DNA of 64,000 bases from positions 33,724 through 97,723 of the forward strand of contig LJCV01000318.1 in NCBI GenBank assembly GCA_001298575.1, in the 5' to 3' direction. Shown one piece after another: positions 8,580-18,006 of this stretch. The stretch is from Actinobacteria bacterium OK074. Lineage in GTDB: Bacteria; Actinomycetota; Actinomycetes; Streptomycetales; Streptomycetaceae. A model generated the notes under the pieces. The model saw only the letters and a list, made by a program, of their open reading frames with translations. It ran no database searches and had not been told where the DNA came from. The position numbers and the translations under genes were made by a program. Within the stretch, counting starts at the first letter, position 1. Every line of letters begins with the position of its first letter.

Positions 8580-10040
8580 CTACAACGGGTGCTTTCGGTG
8601 TGCCATGGGGGTTTTCGGAACATCAGGTGCCGTTCCGGGTTCTTCCCCAGGGGACCGCGACGGCAGCATCAGGGCCACGGCGACGGCGAGAAGGGTGAGC
8701 GCCACCGTCCAGCCGAACGCGTGGCCGAAGGCGGCGGCGGTGCCGTGCGCGAGGCCGCGCTGTACGACCACGGCCAGCACGGCGGTGCCGAACGAGCCGC
8801 CGAGCTGTTGCAGGATCCGCACGGTGGCGCTGGCGTGCGGCACGTCCGCCGGCTCCAGCCCCTGGAACGCGCCCACCATCACGGCCAGGTTCACCGCGCT
8901 CATGCCCAGACCGCGCACGACCAGCGCGAGCGAGAGCACCACGTCGTCGGCCGTACCCGTGACGAACACGAAGGGGAGCGTGCCCAGCGCGCTCAGCAGC
9001 AGCCCGGCCACGACCACCGCGCGGGGCCCGATCCGGTCGGTGAGCGAGCCGGACGCGCGCGCGAGGAGCGCACCCAGCCCCTGCGGGGCGAGCAGCAGCC
9101 CGGCGGTCACCACACCGGCGCCGCGCACCTGTTGGTAGTACAGCGGCAGCAGGAACATCCCGCCGAACATGGTCAGCCCGCCGGTGAACATCAGTACCGA
9201 GGACGCGGCGAACGACCGCACCCGCAGCAGCCGCAGGTCCACCAGGGGCTCGGCGGTGCGCAGAGCCCGTACGACGAACAGGGCGACCAGAAGGACCCCC
9301 GCGCCCAAAGGCACCACCACGCGCGCGTGCCCGAAGCCGCCGAGTTCGCCCACCTGGGAGAGGCCGTAGATCGCGGCGGCCAGCCCGGGGGAGACCAGCG
9401 CGAGTCCGGGCAGGTCCAGGCGGGCGGCGGCACCGCGGGGCGTGTCCTTGGGGATGCTCCGCAGGGCGAGCACGATCGCGAGGACACAGACGGGCAGGTT
9501 GACGTAGAAGATCCAGCGCCAGTCCAGGTGTCCGACGATGAGCCCGCCCGCGACCGGGCCCAGGATCGGCCCCACGAGCGCGGGCAGTGAGATGACGGCC
9601 ATCAGCCGCCCCAGCCGCTGCCCGCCGGCCGCGCGGACCAGCAGGGTCTGCATGACCGGCAGCAACAGCCCGCCGCCGACGCCCTGGACGACCCGGAAGG
9701 CGATCAGCGCCCCGATGTTCCACGCGGCACCGCACAGCAGCGACCCGGCGAGGAACAGCGCGAGCGCGGCGATCCAGGTCCGGCGCGCCCCGAACCGCTC
9801 GGCGGCCCACCCGCTGACGGGGACGACCATCGCCAGGGCGAGCAGGTACGCCGTACTCACCCACTGCACAGTGGCCGTGGAGGCGTGCAACTGGTCGCCC
9901 AGCGTGTGCAGAGCGACGGACACGATCGTGGAGTCCAGCAACGGGGCGACTGCCCCGAGGACGAGGACCCCGGAGAGCTTCAGAACGGCGGGGTCGAGGC
10001 GGTCGCGGGGTGGGCGGTGTGCACGGGCTGGCGCGGGCAT
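8580..10040 (-). CDS. MFS multidrug transporter, 14-TMS DHA2 (EmrB/QacA) type
   Basis: A 486-aa drug:proton antiporter. About 14 hydrophobic segments are present. Motif C-like and DHA2 hallmarks include PLLDSTIVSVALHTLGDQL in helix 1, VQWVSTAYLLALAMVVPVSG in helix 2 and LDWRWIFYVNLPVC in mid-protein. The ATG at 10040 is preferred over an earlier in-frame start because it places helix 1 normally and lies downstream of the promoter/operator region. It is divergent from a TetR gene, and two matching palindromes lie between them, so de-repression by a toxic compound is the likely control. The substrate is unknown. Confidence 0.92.
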   Translation of the reverse strand: MPAPARAHRPPRDRLDPAVLKLSGVLVLGAVAPLLDSTIVSVALHTLGDQLHASTATVQWVSTAYLLALAMVVPVSGWAAERFGARRTWIAALALFLAGSLLCGAAWNIGALIAFRVVQGVGGGLLLPVMQTLLVRAAGGQRLGRLMAVISLPALVGPILGPVAGGLIVGHLDWRWIFYVNLPVCVLAIVLALRSIPKDTPRGAAARLDLPGLALVSPGLAAAIYGLSQVGELGGFGHARVVVPLGAGVLLVALFVVRALRTAEPLVDLRLLRVRSFAASSVLMFTGGLTMFGGMFLLPLYYQQVRGAGVVTAGLLLAPQGLGALLARASGSLTDRIGPRAVVVAGLLLSALGTLPFVFVTGTADDVVLSLALVVRGLGMSAVNLAVMVGAFQGLEPADVPHASATVRILQQLGGSFGTAVLAVVVQRGLAHGTAAAFGHAFGWTVALTLLAVAVALMLPSRSPGEEPGTAPDVPKTPMAHRKHPL

Positions 10041-10063
10041 GGCTGTCCCCTCCGGGGCGAGTA

Positions 10064-10125
10064 AGAGACGTAACGTCTCTAACTCCGGACGATAGGCTAC
10101 CCCTGGTTGGAGACGCAAGGTCTCT
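10064..10125. promoter_or_regulatory. Paired TetR-type operators between the MFS and tetR genes
   Basis: AGAGACGTAACGTCTCT at 10064-10080 is a perfect 17-bp palindrome. GGAGACGCAAGGTCTCT at 10109-10125 is a degenerate copy on the same plan, 45 bp away. A TAGGCT -10-like hexamer lies between them at about 10093. One site is close to the MFS start and the other to the tetR start, as expected for joint repression. Confidence 0.85.
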
Positions 10126-10163
10126 TACGGTGGTGATGCGCGGAGCGGAGAGGACGGCTGCCC

Positions 10164-10727
10164 ATGGAGAGCACCCGGCGGCGCGGTGCCGCCCTGGAGG
10201 CCGACCTCCTGGACGCGGCCTGGGCGGAACTCAAGGCCGTGGGCTACCCGAAGCTCACCATGGAGGGCGTGGCGGCACGCGCGCGTACCGGCAAACAGGT
10301 CCTGTACCGCCGCTGGCGCAACCGGGCGGAACTGGTGATCGCGGCCATGCGCCACCACAGCGGCCGTATCGCCGACCGCGTCCCCGACACGGGCACCCTC
10401 CGGGGGGACACCCTCGCCGTCCTGCACCTGATGTCCGAACGCCAGCGGGAGGTCGGGCAGGACGTCATCCACGGCCTCATGGCGGAGGCGGGGTTCCGCA
10501 AGGCGGAGGCCACGGAGACCATGCAGGGCATCATGCGCACCCTGCTCGAACGCGCCGCCGAGCGAGGCGAGATCCCCACGGCGGACGTCCCCACCAGGCT
10601 CCTGACCCTCCCCACGGACCTCCTCCGCCACGAGATGGTCCTGGGCGACGAGCCGGTGGGGGAGGGGACGTTGGAGGAGATCGTGGACGTGATCTTCTTG
10701 CCGTTGGTGAGCATGAGCGCCCCTTAA
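10164..10727 (+). CDS. TetR/AcrR family repressor of the adjacent MFS exporter
   Basis: A 187-aa regulator. The N-terminal helix-turn-helix reads LTMEGVAARARTGKQVLYRRWRNRAELV, close to the TetR consensus (KTTLYRRW becomes KQVLYRRW). The C-terminal ligand-binding domain is variable, as usual. It is divergent from the exporter gene and flanked by a palindromic operator pair, so autoregulation plus repression of the exporter is the natural reading. The final residues overlap the start of an intergenic repeat element, which seems to have supplied the stop region. Confidence 0.9.
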   Translation: MESTRRRGAALEADLLDAAWAELKAVGYPKLTMEGVAARARTGKQVLYRRWRNRAELVIAAMRHHSGRIADRVPDTGTLRGDTLAVLHLMSERQREVGQDVIHGLMAEAGFRKAEATETMQGIMRTLLERAAERGEIPTADVPTRLLTLPTDLLRHEMVLGDEPVGEGTLEEIVDVIFLPLVSMSAP

Positions 10728-10792
10728 GGGGCGCGGGGCTTATCCAATGTGCGGCTCCGCCGCGTGGACGCGACCAGCCCCCACCGCCCCGC
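10722..10792. repeat. Dispersed intergenic repeat, copy A
   Basis: GCGCCCCTTAAGGGGCGCGG hairpin followed by TGCGGCTCCGCCGCGTGG and GCGACCAGCCCCCACC. It is the reverse-orientation counterpart of copies at 18998, 55066 and 57765. The element sits directly at the 3' end of the tetR gene. Confidence 0.8.
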
Positions 10793-10801
10793 AGGCAGGG
10801 C

Positions 10802-10849
10802 ACGACAAAGGCCCGTACCCCCGAAGAGGGGGAAACGGGCCCTTGTCGT
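10802..10849. terminator. Bidirectional terminator between tetR and filP
   Basis: A long hairpin: ACGACAAAGGCCCGT at 10802-10816 pairs, with one mismatch, to ACGGGCCCTTGTCGT at 10835-10849. The inner part is CCCCC and GGGGG around a GAAG-type loop. It lies between convergent genes. Confidence 0.85.
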
Positions 10850-10892
10850 AGCAGAAGCCGTACAGAGGCTGTAAGGCTACCGATTCACAACA

Positions 10893-11831
10893 TCACCGGG
10901 ACTGCTGAGCCGGAACCCCACGAGAGATCGGCTCGTCGTCCGCGGCCGGCACACCCGCGGCGGCGACAGCCGCCCCGGTGAGCGTGGCGAGCATCTCGCG
11001 CACGTTCGTCAGCTGCGCGTTGATGCTGTCGCGACGGTTCGTCAGCGCCGCGAGCTCGCGCTCCGACTCCGAACGGATCCGGTCCGCCTTGGCGTTCGCG
11101 TCGGCCACGATGTCCTCGGCCTGGCGCTGCGCCGTCTCGACGGTCTGACGGGCGCGACGCTCCGCGTCCGTGCGCAGCTTCTCGGCCTCCAGACGCAGCT
11201 GCTCCGCGCGGTGCTCGATCTCCGCGAGGCGCTTCTCGGCCTTCTGCTGACGCGAGGCCAGGTCGCGCTCGGACTGCTCGCGACGCTTGGCCAGGTTGGT
11301 CTCGAAGTCGGCCGCGGCCTGGGCGGCCTTGGCGCGGGTCTCCTCGAAGAGGGCGTCCGCCTCCTCGCGCTTGGACTGCGCGTCCTTCTGTGCCTCGGCG
11401 CGCAGCTGCGAGGCGTCGCTCTTGGCCTTCTCGACGATCCGGACGCCCTCGTCCTCCGCCTTGGCCTTGCGGTCCGCAGCGAACGATTCTGCGTCGTTGC
11501 GCACCTGCTGGGCCGCCGACTCGGCCAGCTCACGGTGCTGCTCGGAAGCGCGGCGGGCCTCCTCGCGCAGGTCCTTCGCCTCTTCCTCGGCGAGACGGAG
11601 GATCTTCTCGACGCGCGCGCCGAGGCCCGCGTACGAAGGCTCGGCGTCGGAGACCTGCGCCTGGGCGTTCTGCGTTTCGAGGTGGAGTTCCTCGATGCGC
11701 TTTTCCAGGGCGGTGATACGGGCCAGAGCGCTGTCGCGGTCGGAGACGAGCTTGGAGATGCGTTCGTCCACCTGAGCGCGGTCGTACCCACGCCGCACAA
11801 GCTCGAAGCCGTAGGGGGAAGTGTCGCTCAT
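10893..11831 (-). CDS. filP: FilP, coiled-coil intermediate-filament-like cytoskeletal protein
   Basis: A 312-aa, almost entirely coiled-coil protein rich in Glu, Ala, Arg and Gln. It begins MSDTSPYGFELVRRGYDRAQ, the conserved FilP head that resembles the DivIVA N terminus. The rod then runs to about residue 285 (for example AEQLRLEAEKLRTDAERR), and a short tail follows. In S. coelicolor FilP self-assembles into filaments, gives hyphae rigidity and interacts with DivIVA and Scy at growing tips. Length and position next to scy match that protein. AGGAA precedes the ATG, and a 183-bp gap separates it from scy, so it may have its own promoter. Confidence 0.95.
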   Translation of the reverse strand: MSDTSPYGFELVRRGYDRAQVDERISKLVSDRDSALARITALEKRIEELHLETQNAQAQVSDAEPSYAGLGARVEKILRLAEEEAKDLREEARRASEQHRELAESAAQQVRNDAESFAADRKAKAEDEGVRIVEKAKSDASQLRAEAQKDAQSKREEADALFEETRAKAAQAAADFETNLAKRREQSERDLASRQQKAEKRLAEIEHRAEQLRLEAEKLRTDAERRARQTVETAQRQAEDIVADANAKADRIRSESERELAALTNRRDSINAQLTNVREMLATLTGAAVAAAGVPAADDEPISRGVPAQQSR

Positions 11832-12014
11832 GGGGTTCCTGTCGAATGAGACCGGTGAGGTGATAGGGGGAATCCTAGGGGCCGAAGCGGTGTGTCATCG
11901 AGCGGATGCGTGTTTGATCTGGAGAATGACACTCCTTTTGAGTGGCTAACTGTCGGAGTGCTTGCCAGGACCTGTGCGAAATCTCCCCGGCAAGCACCAA
12001 ATGCGCGCTTCGCG

Positions 12015-15000
12015 CTAGCTGTCTGACGCCTTGCCACCCGATCGAGTGGAGCCGGCGGCGGCGCCCGCTTTGACACCACCGTCCTTGGCAGCGGACGGGG
12101 CCTCAAAAGATTCCAACGCTTCCAGGACGTCCTGGACACGGGAGATTTCCGCGTTGATGTCCTCGCGGCGCCGTACCAGGATCTCCAGTTCGCGCCTGCC
12201 CTCCTCGACGGCGAGACGGGCCTCGCGGATCGCCTCGGCCTTGAGCTTCTCCGCCTCGGCGATGAGGGTGGCCTTCTTCTGCTCGGCCTCCTTGAGGAGG
12301 CCCTCGGCCTTCTTGACGGCGGCGATCCGGACCCGGCCCGCCTCGGAGTTGGCGTCCGAGACCAGTTCCTTGGCCTGCGTCTGGGCCTTCGTCAGCTGCT
12401 CCTCGGCGGCCTTGATGAGCGCGTCGCAGCGGTCGCCCGCGGACTTCATCTGCTCGGCGGACTCGCGCCGCGCCCGGTCGTGCAGCTCCTCGATCTCGGT
12501 GGTGATGCGGTCGCGCAGCTCCTCCGCGCGCTCCCTTATGGCGGTCGCGTCCCGGCGCGCGCCGACCAGCAGCTCGTCGGCGTCCGTACGGGCGCGCTCC
12601 ACCAGGCCGTTGCCCTCGACCGTGGCCTCGGAGACCAGCCGGTCGGCCTCGGTGCGGGCGGCGCCCACCATCGAGTCGGCCTGCTCCTCCGCGTCCGCGG
12701 TGGTCTTCTGCGCGGACTGCCGGGCCTCGGCGACCATCTTGTCGGCCTCGGCGGCCGTCTCCGTGATGAGCGTGTCGACCTGCTCGGCCGCCTCGGAACG
12801 CCGCTTGTTGGCGTCCTTGCGGGCCTCGTCCAGCGTCCGCTCGGCCTCCTCGCGCGCGACCGTGGTGACCCGCTCGGCCTCCGCCGCCGCCTCGGCCCGG
12901 ACCCGCTCGGCCTGGGACCGCAGCCGCTCGGAGTGCTGCTGCGCGGAGTTGACCGTCTCGGCGGCCTCGGTGCGCAGCCGCTCCGCGTCCCCGGTGGCGT
13001 CCGCGATGAGCTTCTCGGCCTTCGCGATCGTCTCCGTGCGCAGCCGCTCGGCGTTGTCCCGGGCCTCCGTGGTGACCCGGTCCGCCTCGGCGGCCGTCTC
13101 GGTCAGGACCCGCTCGACCTCCGCGTTGGTCTCCGTGGTCAGGCGCTCGGCCTCCGCGGTGACCTCGGCGATGAGGGTGTCGGCCTGGGTGGCCGCGTCC
13201 GAACGGATCCGGTTGGCGTCCTCGCGCGCCTGGGCCCGGGTGCGGGCCGCGTCCATGTCGGCGTTCGCGACGGCGTCCGACGCCTCCGTACGGGCCCGCT
13301 GGGCGTGCTCCGACGCCTCCGTGCGCACCCGCTCGGCCTCGGCGATGGCGTCCGTGACGGTCCGCTCGGCCAGCGCCTTGGCGGCCTCCGACGCCTCGGA
13401 GGACTCCCGCCGGATCCGGCTCGCGTCCTCCGCGGCCCGCTCGCGCTCCGCGAACGCGTCCGCGCGGACCCGGTCGGACTCCTCCTGCGCCTCCCGACGC
13501 GTACGGTCCGCCGCGTGCTCGGCGGCCGAGCGCAGCCCGGAGATCTCCTCCTGGGCCTGCTCGTGCAACCCGGACACCGACTCGCGCACCTGCTGGGCGT
13601 GCTGCTCGGCCGCGGACACCATCTCGGTGGCCCGCCGGTCCGCCTCCTCCACCAGCCGTACGGCCTCGGCCTGGGCCTCCTCGACCCGGGCGCGCGCGGC
13701 GGCGAGCAGCTCCTCGCTCTGCTCCCGGGCCCGCTCCCGCTCCTGGTCGGCCTCCTGCCGCGCGGAACCCACGAGTTCCTCGGCCTCGCGGCGGCGCCGG
13801 GCGGCCTCCTCCTGCGCGGCGGCGAGCGTCTCCGCGCTCTCCGCGGCCAGCCGCTCGGCCGCGGCCTGCGCCTCGGCCCGCAGCCGGTCGGCGGTGTCCT
13901 GCGCCTCCGTCTTCAGCCGCTCGGCCTCCGCCGCGGCCTCCGACCGCAGCCGTACGGCGACGGCCTCGCCCTCGGCCCGGGAGGCGGACGCGTCCGCCGC
14001 GGCGTCGTCCCGCAGCCGTACGGCCTCGGTCTCGGCCTGGGCCTGGAGGGTGCGGATCCGCTCGGCGGACTCGGAGCGCTGCCGGTCGGACTCCTCGGCG
14101 GCCTCGCGGCGGATCCGCTCGGCCTCCGCACGGGCCTCCGTCAGCGCCTGTTCGGCCGAGGCGAGCCGCTGCTCGGCCTCGGTGTGCAGCCGGGTCAGCT
14201 CGTCGGCGGCCTCCACCCGGCGGGCCTCTATGGCGCGCTCGGTCTCCTCGCGCAGCTCGACGGCGGCCTTCTCGGCCTCCTCCCGCATGGTGTCCGCGAG
14301 TTCGGTGGCCTCCTCGCGGTTGCGCTCGGCCTCCTGGCGGGTGCGCTCCAGGGTCTCCTCGGCCTGCCGGCGCAGCGTGGACGCGCGCTCGATGGCCTCG
14401 GTGCGGACCTTCTCGGAGTCGGTCGTCGCCGTCGTCCGCAGCTCGTCCGCGTCGGCCTTCGCCTTGGCGAGCAGCTCCTCGGCCGTACGGGCGGCCTCCT
14501 CGATCTGCTGGACGGCCTCCTTGCGGGCCTCCGCGCGGATCTTCTCGCCCTCGGCGACCGCCTCGCCCCGCAGGTGCTCGGCCTCGCCGCGCAGCCGCCG
14601 GGCCTCCTCCTGGAGCTCGACGGTCTTGGCCCGGTACTCCTTGGTGTCGTCCTTGGCCGCGCCCTTGAGCTGCTCGGCCAGGTCGTGCGCCTCGGCGCGC
14701 AGCCGGTCCGCCTCGGCCTCCGCCTCGGCGCGCAGCCGCTCGGCCTCCTCGGACGCCGCCTTGGTGGTGTTCCGGGCGTCCTCCTGGGCCTTGTTGAGGA
14801 CGTCCTCGGCCGTACGGGCCGTCTTCGCGAGCTGGGAGGCGCTCTCCTCGGCGGTGAGCGAACGGGCCTTCTCCGACGCCTCCGCGAGGATCTTCTCCGC
14901 CTCGGCGACCGCGTCCGACTTCACCTGCTCGGCCTCGGCCCTGGTGGCCTCCGCCTCCTTGGTGGCCTCGCTGACCAGCCGGGCGACCTGCTCCTTGGCC

Positions 15001-15932
15001 GTACGCGTGCGCTGTTCGTTGGACGTCTCCGCACCCGAGAGGGCCTTGGACGCGGCCTCCTTCGCCTCGGCGACGACCTTGTCGGCCTCGGAACGCGCCT
15101 CGCGCAGCGCGGTCTCGGCGTCGGCCATGCGCTGCTCGGCGGCCCGGCTCAGCTCGGTGGCCTGGCGGCGGGCCGCGTCCGACTCGGTCGCGGAGGAGGA
15201 GCGCAGGCTCTCGGCGTGCTCGGTGGCCTCCTGGGCCTGCGTGGACGCGGAGTTGAGCAGCCGCTCGGCCTCCGCGCGGGCCCGGCGCAGGATCTGGTCG
15301 GCCTCCGTGCGGGCCGCCTCGGCGTCGCTCTGGAGCCGCTGGCGCGCCTCGCCCGCGATCCGCTCGGCCTCCGCGCGGGCGGCGGCCAGCGCCTGCTCCG
15401 CCTCGGCCCGCGACTCCTCGACCAGGCGGCGCGCCTGGGACTCGGAGCGGGCCCGCAGCTGCTCGGCCCACGCCACGTTCTCGTTGACGTGCGACTCGAC
15501 GGTCTGCCGGCGCTCGGCCAGCTCCTGGTCCAGCTGCTGGCGCCGGGTGACCGCCTCCTGGTGCAGCTCCGCCTGGAGCCGGTTGGCCTGCTCGGCGTGC
15601 TCCTGGAGGATGCGCTGGGTCTGCGCGCGGGCCTGGCTCAGCTCCCGCTCGGCGTCCGCCCGCAGCTGGTCGGCCTGCACCTGGGCATTGCGAAGCATCT
15701 GCTCGGCCTGGTAGCCGAGGTCCGACCCGTCGTACGACGACGGGCGGGACATGAGAGTGCGGCGCGCCTCGTGCAGCTTGGCGCGCAGCACCTCGACCTG
15801 GTAGCCGAGGTCCTCGGCATGCTGGATCGCCTTTTCCCGCTCGGTCTTCAGCCGCTCCATCTCGGCCTCGAACCGAGAGAGGTGGTCGACGTCAGCCGCC
15901 GGCTCTCGCTCCTGGCGTTCGTAGCCCCGCAC
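12015..15932 (-). CDS. scy: Scy, giant coiled-coil polarity scaffold of the hyphal tip
   Basis: A roughly 1305-aa protein made almost wholly of long alpha-helical coiled coil with AEAERLRxEA-type repeats. The head (VRGYERQEREPAADVDHLSRFEAEMERLKTE...) ends near residue 65, and the rod continues to a short Gly/Ser tail. In S. coelicolor, Scy organises the polarisome with DivIVA and FilP and sets the number of growing tips. The GTG at 15932 is chosen because GGGA lies 7 nt upstream and it matches the start I recall; a TTG ten codons earlier lacks a site. Long open frames in other frames through this gene are codon-bias artefacts. Confidence 0.93.
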   Translation of the reverse strand: MRGYERQEREPAADVDHLSRFEAEMERLKTEREKAIQHAEDLGYQVEVLRAKLHEARRTLMSRPSSYDGSDLGYQAEQMLRNAQVQADQLRADAERELSQARAQTQRILQEHAEQANRLQAELHQEAVTRRQQLDQELAERRQTVESHVNENVAWAEQLRARSESQARRLVEESRAEAEQALAAARAEAERIAGEARQRLQSDAEAARTEADQILRRARAEAERLLNSASTQAQEATEHAESLRSSSATESDAARRQATELSRAAEQRMADAETALREARSEADKVVAEAKEAASKALSGAETSNEQRTRTAKEQVARLVSEATKEAEATRAEAEQVKSDAVAEAEKILAEASEKARSLTAEESASQLAKTARTAEDVLNKAQEDARNTTKAASEEAERLRAEAEAEADRLRAEAHDLAEQLKGAAKDDTKEYRAKTVELQEEARRLRGEAEHLRGEAVAEGEKIRAEARKEAVQQIEEAARTAEELLAKAKADADELRTTATTDSEKVRTEAIERASTLRRQAEETLERTRQEAERNREEATELADTMREEAEKAAVELREETERAIEARRVEAADELTRLHTEAEQRLASAEQALTEARAEAERIRREAAEESDRQRSESAERIRTLQAQAETEAVRLRDDAAADASASRAEGEAVAVRLRSEAAAEAERLKTEAQDTADRLRAEAQAAAERLAAESAETLAAAQEEAARRRREAEELVGSARQEADQERERAREQSEELLAAARARVEEAQAEAVRLVEEADRRATEMVSAAEQHAQQVRESVSGLHEQAQEEISGLRSAAEHAADRTRREAQEESDRVRADAFAERERAAEDASRIRRESSEASEAAKALAERTVTDAIAEAERVRTEASEHAQRARTEASDAVANADMDAARTRAQAREDANRIRSDAATQADTLIAEVTAEAERLTTETNAEVERVLTETAAEADRVTTEARDNAERLRTETIAKAEKLIADATGDAERLRTEAAETVNSAQQHSERLRSQAERVRAEAAAEAERVTTVAREEAERTLDEARKDANKRRSEAAEQVDTLITETAAEADKMVAEARQSAQKTTADAEEQADSMVGAARTEADRLVSEATVEGNGLVERARTDADELLVGARRDATAIRERAEELRDRITTEIEELHDRARRESAEQMKSAGDRCDALIKAAEEQLTKAQTQAKELVSDANSEAGRVRIAAVKKAEGLLKEAEQKKATLIAEAEKLKAEAIREARLAVEEGRRELEILVRRREDINAEISRVQDVLEALESFEAPSAAKDGGVKAGAAAGSTRSGGKASDS

Positions 15933-16176
15933 TGCGCGGTCCCATCCGTCCCCTGGTCGCAAGTGTTTCCGAACGAGCCCCGTCCGTCCGCCGAACGGGG
16001 CCCCCGGGGAATGGTGTCAGATCAACGGCCGGGCATGTGCTGCTGCCCCGGCGCTCGTCCCTCGAAACCCGGACCCCGGCCTCGATCCCGTCCCCGGCAA
16101 AGCACCGGGCAGGACCCGGCCGCCCTGTTGTCAGGAGGCGACCGCCCCCAACCCTACCGGCCCTTATGTACGTCGG

Positions 16177-16617
16177 TCAGTGCTCAGGTGACTCAACAGC
16201 CGCCGAAGTGACCAGTTCTGTCAGTACTCCGTGGCAATCCTTTGGATGCAGGAATGTGATCCGTGACCCCATGGAGCCGGTCCGCGGCTCCTTGTACAGG
16301 ACGCGTACGCCCTTGTCCTTGATGTCGGCGGCGTCGCCGTCCACGTCCGCCGTGCCGAAGGCGATGTGGTGGACACCCTCGCCGTTCTTGTCCAGCCACT
16401 TCTTCACGGTGGAGTCGTCCCGGATCGGTTCCAGGAGCTGGAGGTACGAAGAGCCGCCGTCCGACGTATCGTTGATCTTGAGCATGGCCTCGCGCACCCC
16501 CTGCTCCTCGTTGACCTCCGTGTGGAACACCTCGAAGCCGTAGGTGGACCGGTAGAACTCGACGGTCGCGTCGAGGTCGAAGCAGGCGATCCCGATGTGG
16601 TCGATTCGCGTCAGCAT
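16177..16617 (-). CDS. mce: Methylmalonyl-CoA epimerase
   Basis: A 146-aa VOC-fold (glyoxalase-like) enzyme converting (2S)- to (2R)-methylmalonyl-CoA. Typical features are the opening MLTRIDHIGIACFDLDATVEFY with metal ligand His7, the central GEGVHHIAFGTADVD with another His, and the C-terminal FLHPKDCHGVLTELV carrying the catalytic or metal Glu. It is divergent from an acetyl-CoA acetyltransferase and near meaB, fitting a propionyl/methylmalonyl-CoA metabolic block. The length is normal for the family. Confidence 0.95.
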   Translation of the reverse strand: MLTRIDHIGIACFDLDATVEFYRSTYGFEVFHTEVNEEQGVREAMLKINDTSDGGSSYLQLLEPIRDDSTVKKWLDKNGEGVHHIAFGTADVDGDAADIKDKGVRVLYKEPRTGSMGSRITFLHPKDCHGVLTELVTSAAVESPEH

Positions 16618-16767
16618 GGAGTCAGTGCAGCGCTGATCGGACGGTTACGCAACGTGCGCGCGATCACACTCGTGGGCCGATGACGGGGCGGCTTACCGCT
16701 CAGTACCTTGCTAGTAAACCCTCGTTCACACTCCTCGGCAGTGCAGCCGGTAAGGGGATCGCACCTC

Positions 16768-17967
16768 ATGTCTAGTGGAACGACCAGTTCGGTGATCGTC
16801 GCGGGCGCCCGTACGCCCATGGGACGGCTGCTGGGCTCGCTGAAGTCCTTCTCCGGAGCCGACCTCGGCGGCTTCGCGATCAAGGCCGCCCTCGACCGTG
16901 CGGGAATCGGGGGCGACCAGGTGCAGTACGTCATCATGGGGCAGGTGCTCCAGGCGGGCGCCGGACAGATTCCGGCCCGCCAGGCCGCCGTCAAGGGCGG
17001 CATTCCGATGAACGTCCCCGCCCTCACGATCAACAAGGTCTGCCTCTCCGGCCTCGACGCCATCGCCCTCGCGGACCAGCTGATCCGCGCCGGCGAGTTC
17101 GACGTGATCGTCGCGGGCGGCCAGGAGTCCATGACCAACGCGCCCCACCTGCTGCCCAAGTCCCGCGAGGGCTACAAGTACGGCGCGGTGCAGATGCTCG
17201 ACGCGATGGCCTACGACGGCCTCACCGACTCCTTCGAGAACATCCCCATGGGTGAGTCGACGGAGAAGTACAACACCCGGCTCGGCATCGGCCGCGAGGA
17301 GCAGGACGCGGTCTCCGCGCTCTCGCACCAGCGGGCCGCCGCCGCCCAGAAGAACGGCGTCTTCGAGGCGGAGATCACCCCGGTCGCCGTCCCGCAGCGC
17401 AAGGGCGAACCGGTCGTTTTCAGCCAGGACGAAGGCATCCGCGGCGAGACCACGGTCGAGTCCCTCGGCAAGCTCCGCCCGGCCTTCACCAAGGACGGCA
17501 CCATCACCGCGGGTTCCGCCTCGCAGATCTCCGACGGCGCCGCCGCGGTCGTCGTCATGAGCAAGACCAAGGCGCGCGAACTGGGCCTGGAGTGGATCGC
17601 GGAGATCGGCGCGCACGGCAACGTGGCGGGACCGGACAACTCCCTCCAGTCGCAGCCGTCCAACGCGATCCTGCACGCCCTGAAGAAGGAGGGCCTGGAG
17701 GTCGACGACCTGGACCTCGTCGAGATCAACGAGGCGTTCGCCGCCGTCGCCGTACAGTCCATGAAGGACCTCGGCGTGTCCACCGAAAAGGTGAACGTCA
17801 ACGGTGGCGCAATCGCGCTGGGCCACCCCATCGGCATGTCCGGCGCGCGGCTGGTCCTGCACCTGGCGCTGGAGCTGAAGCGGCGCGGCGGCGGGGTGGG
17901 CGCGGCGGCGCTGTGCGGGGGCGGCGGGCAGGGTGACGCGCTGATCGTGCGGGTACCGAAATCCTGA
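16768..17967 (+). CDS. Acetyl-CoA C-acetyltransferase (thiolase)
   Basis: A 399-aa biosynthetic-type thiolase condensing two acetyl-CoA to acetoacetyl-CoA. The nucleophile is Cys92 (KVCLSGLDA), with His353 in GGAIALGHPIGMSGAR and the acid/base Cys383 in AALCGGGGQGDA; all are intact. The ATG at 16768 (MSSGTTSSVIVAGARTPMG) is preferred over an upstream in-frame start because it begins at the conserved thiolase N terminus. The gene is followed 39 bp later by meaB on the same strand and probably shares its transcript. It could feed butyryl- or ethylmalonyl-CoA routes, but that is inference. Confidence 0.95.
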   Translation: MSSGTTSSVIVAGARTPMGRLLGSLKSFSGADLGGFAIKAALDRAGIGGDQVQYVIMGQVLQAGAGQIPARQAAVKGGIPMNVPALTINKVCLSGLDAIALADQLIRAGEFDVIVAGGQESMTNAPHLLPKSREGYKYGAVQMLDAMAYDGLTDSFENIPMGESTEKYNTRLGIGREEQDAVSALSHQRAAAAQKNGVFEAEITPVAVPQRKGEPVVFSQDEGIRGETTVESLGKLRPAFTKDGTITAGSASQISDGAAAVVVMSKTKARELGLEWIAEIGAHGNVAGPDNSLQSQPSNAILHALKKEGLEVDDLDLVEINEAFAAVAVQSMKDLGVSTEKVNVNGGAIALGHPIGMSGARLVLHLALELKRRGGGVGAAALCGGGGQGDALIVRVPKS

Positions 17968-18006
17968 GTACCTGTCTGTACTGACGTTTCGGTGATCGGA
18001 GCTGTG

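Noticed and set aside
12031..16211. Very long open frames (over 1200 codons) on the strand opposite scy
   Set aside because: They mirror the repetitive, GC-biased scy codons, consist of Ser/Arg or Leu/Gly monotony, and lack any domain or proper start. scy has the recognised coiled-coil product.
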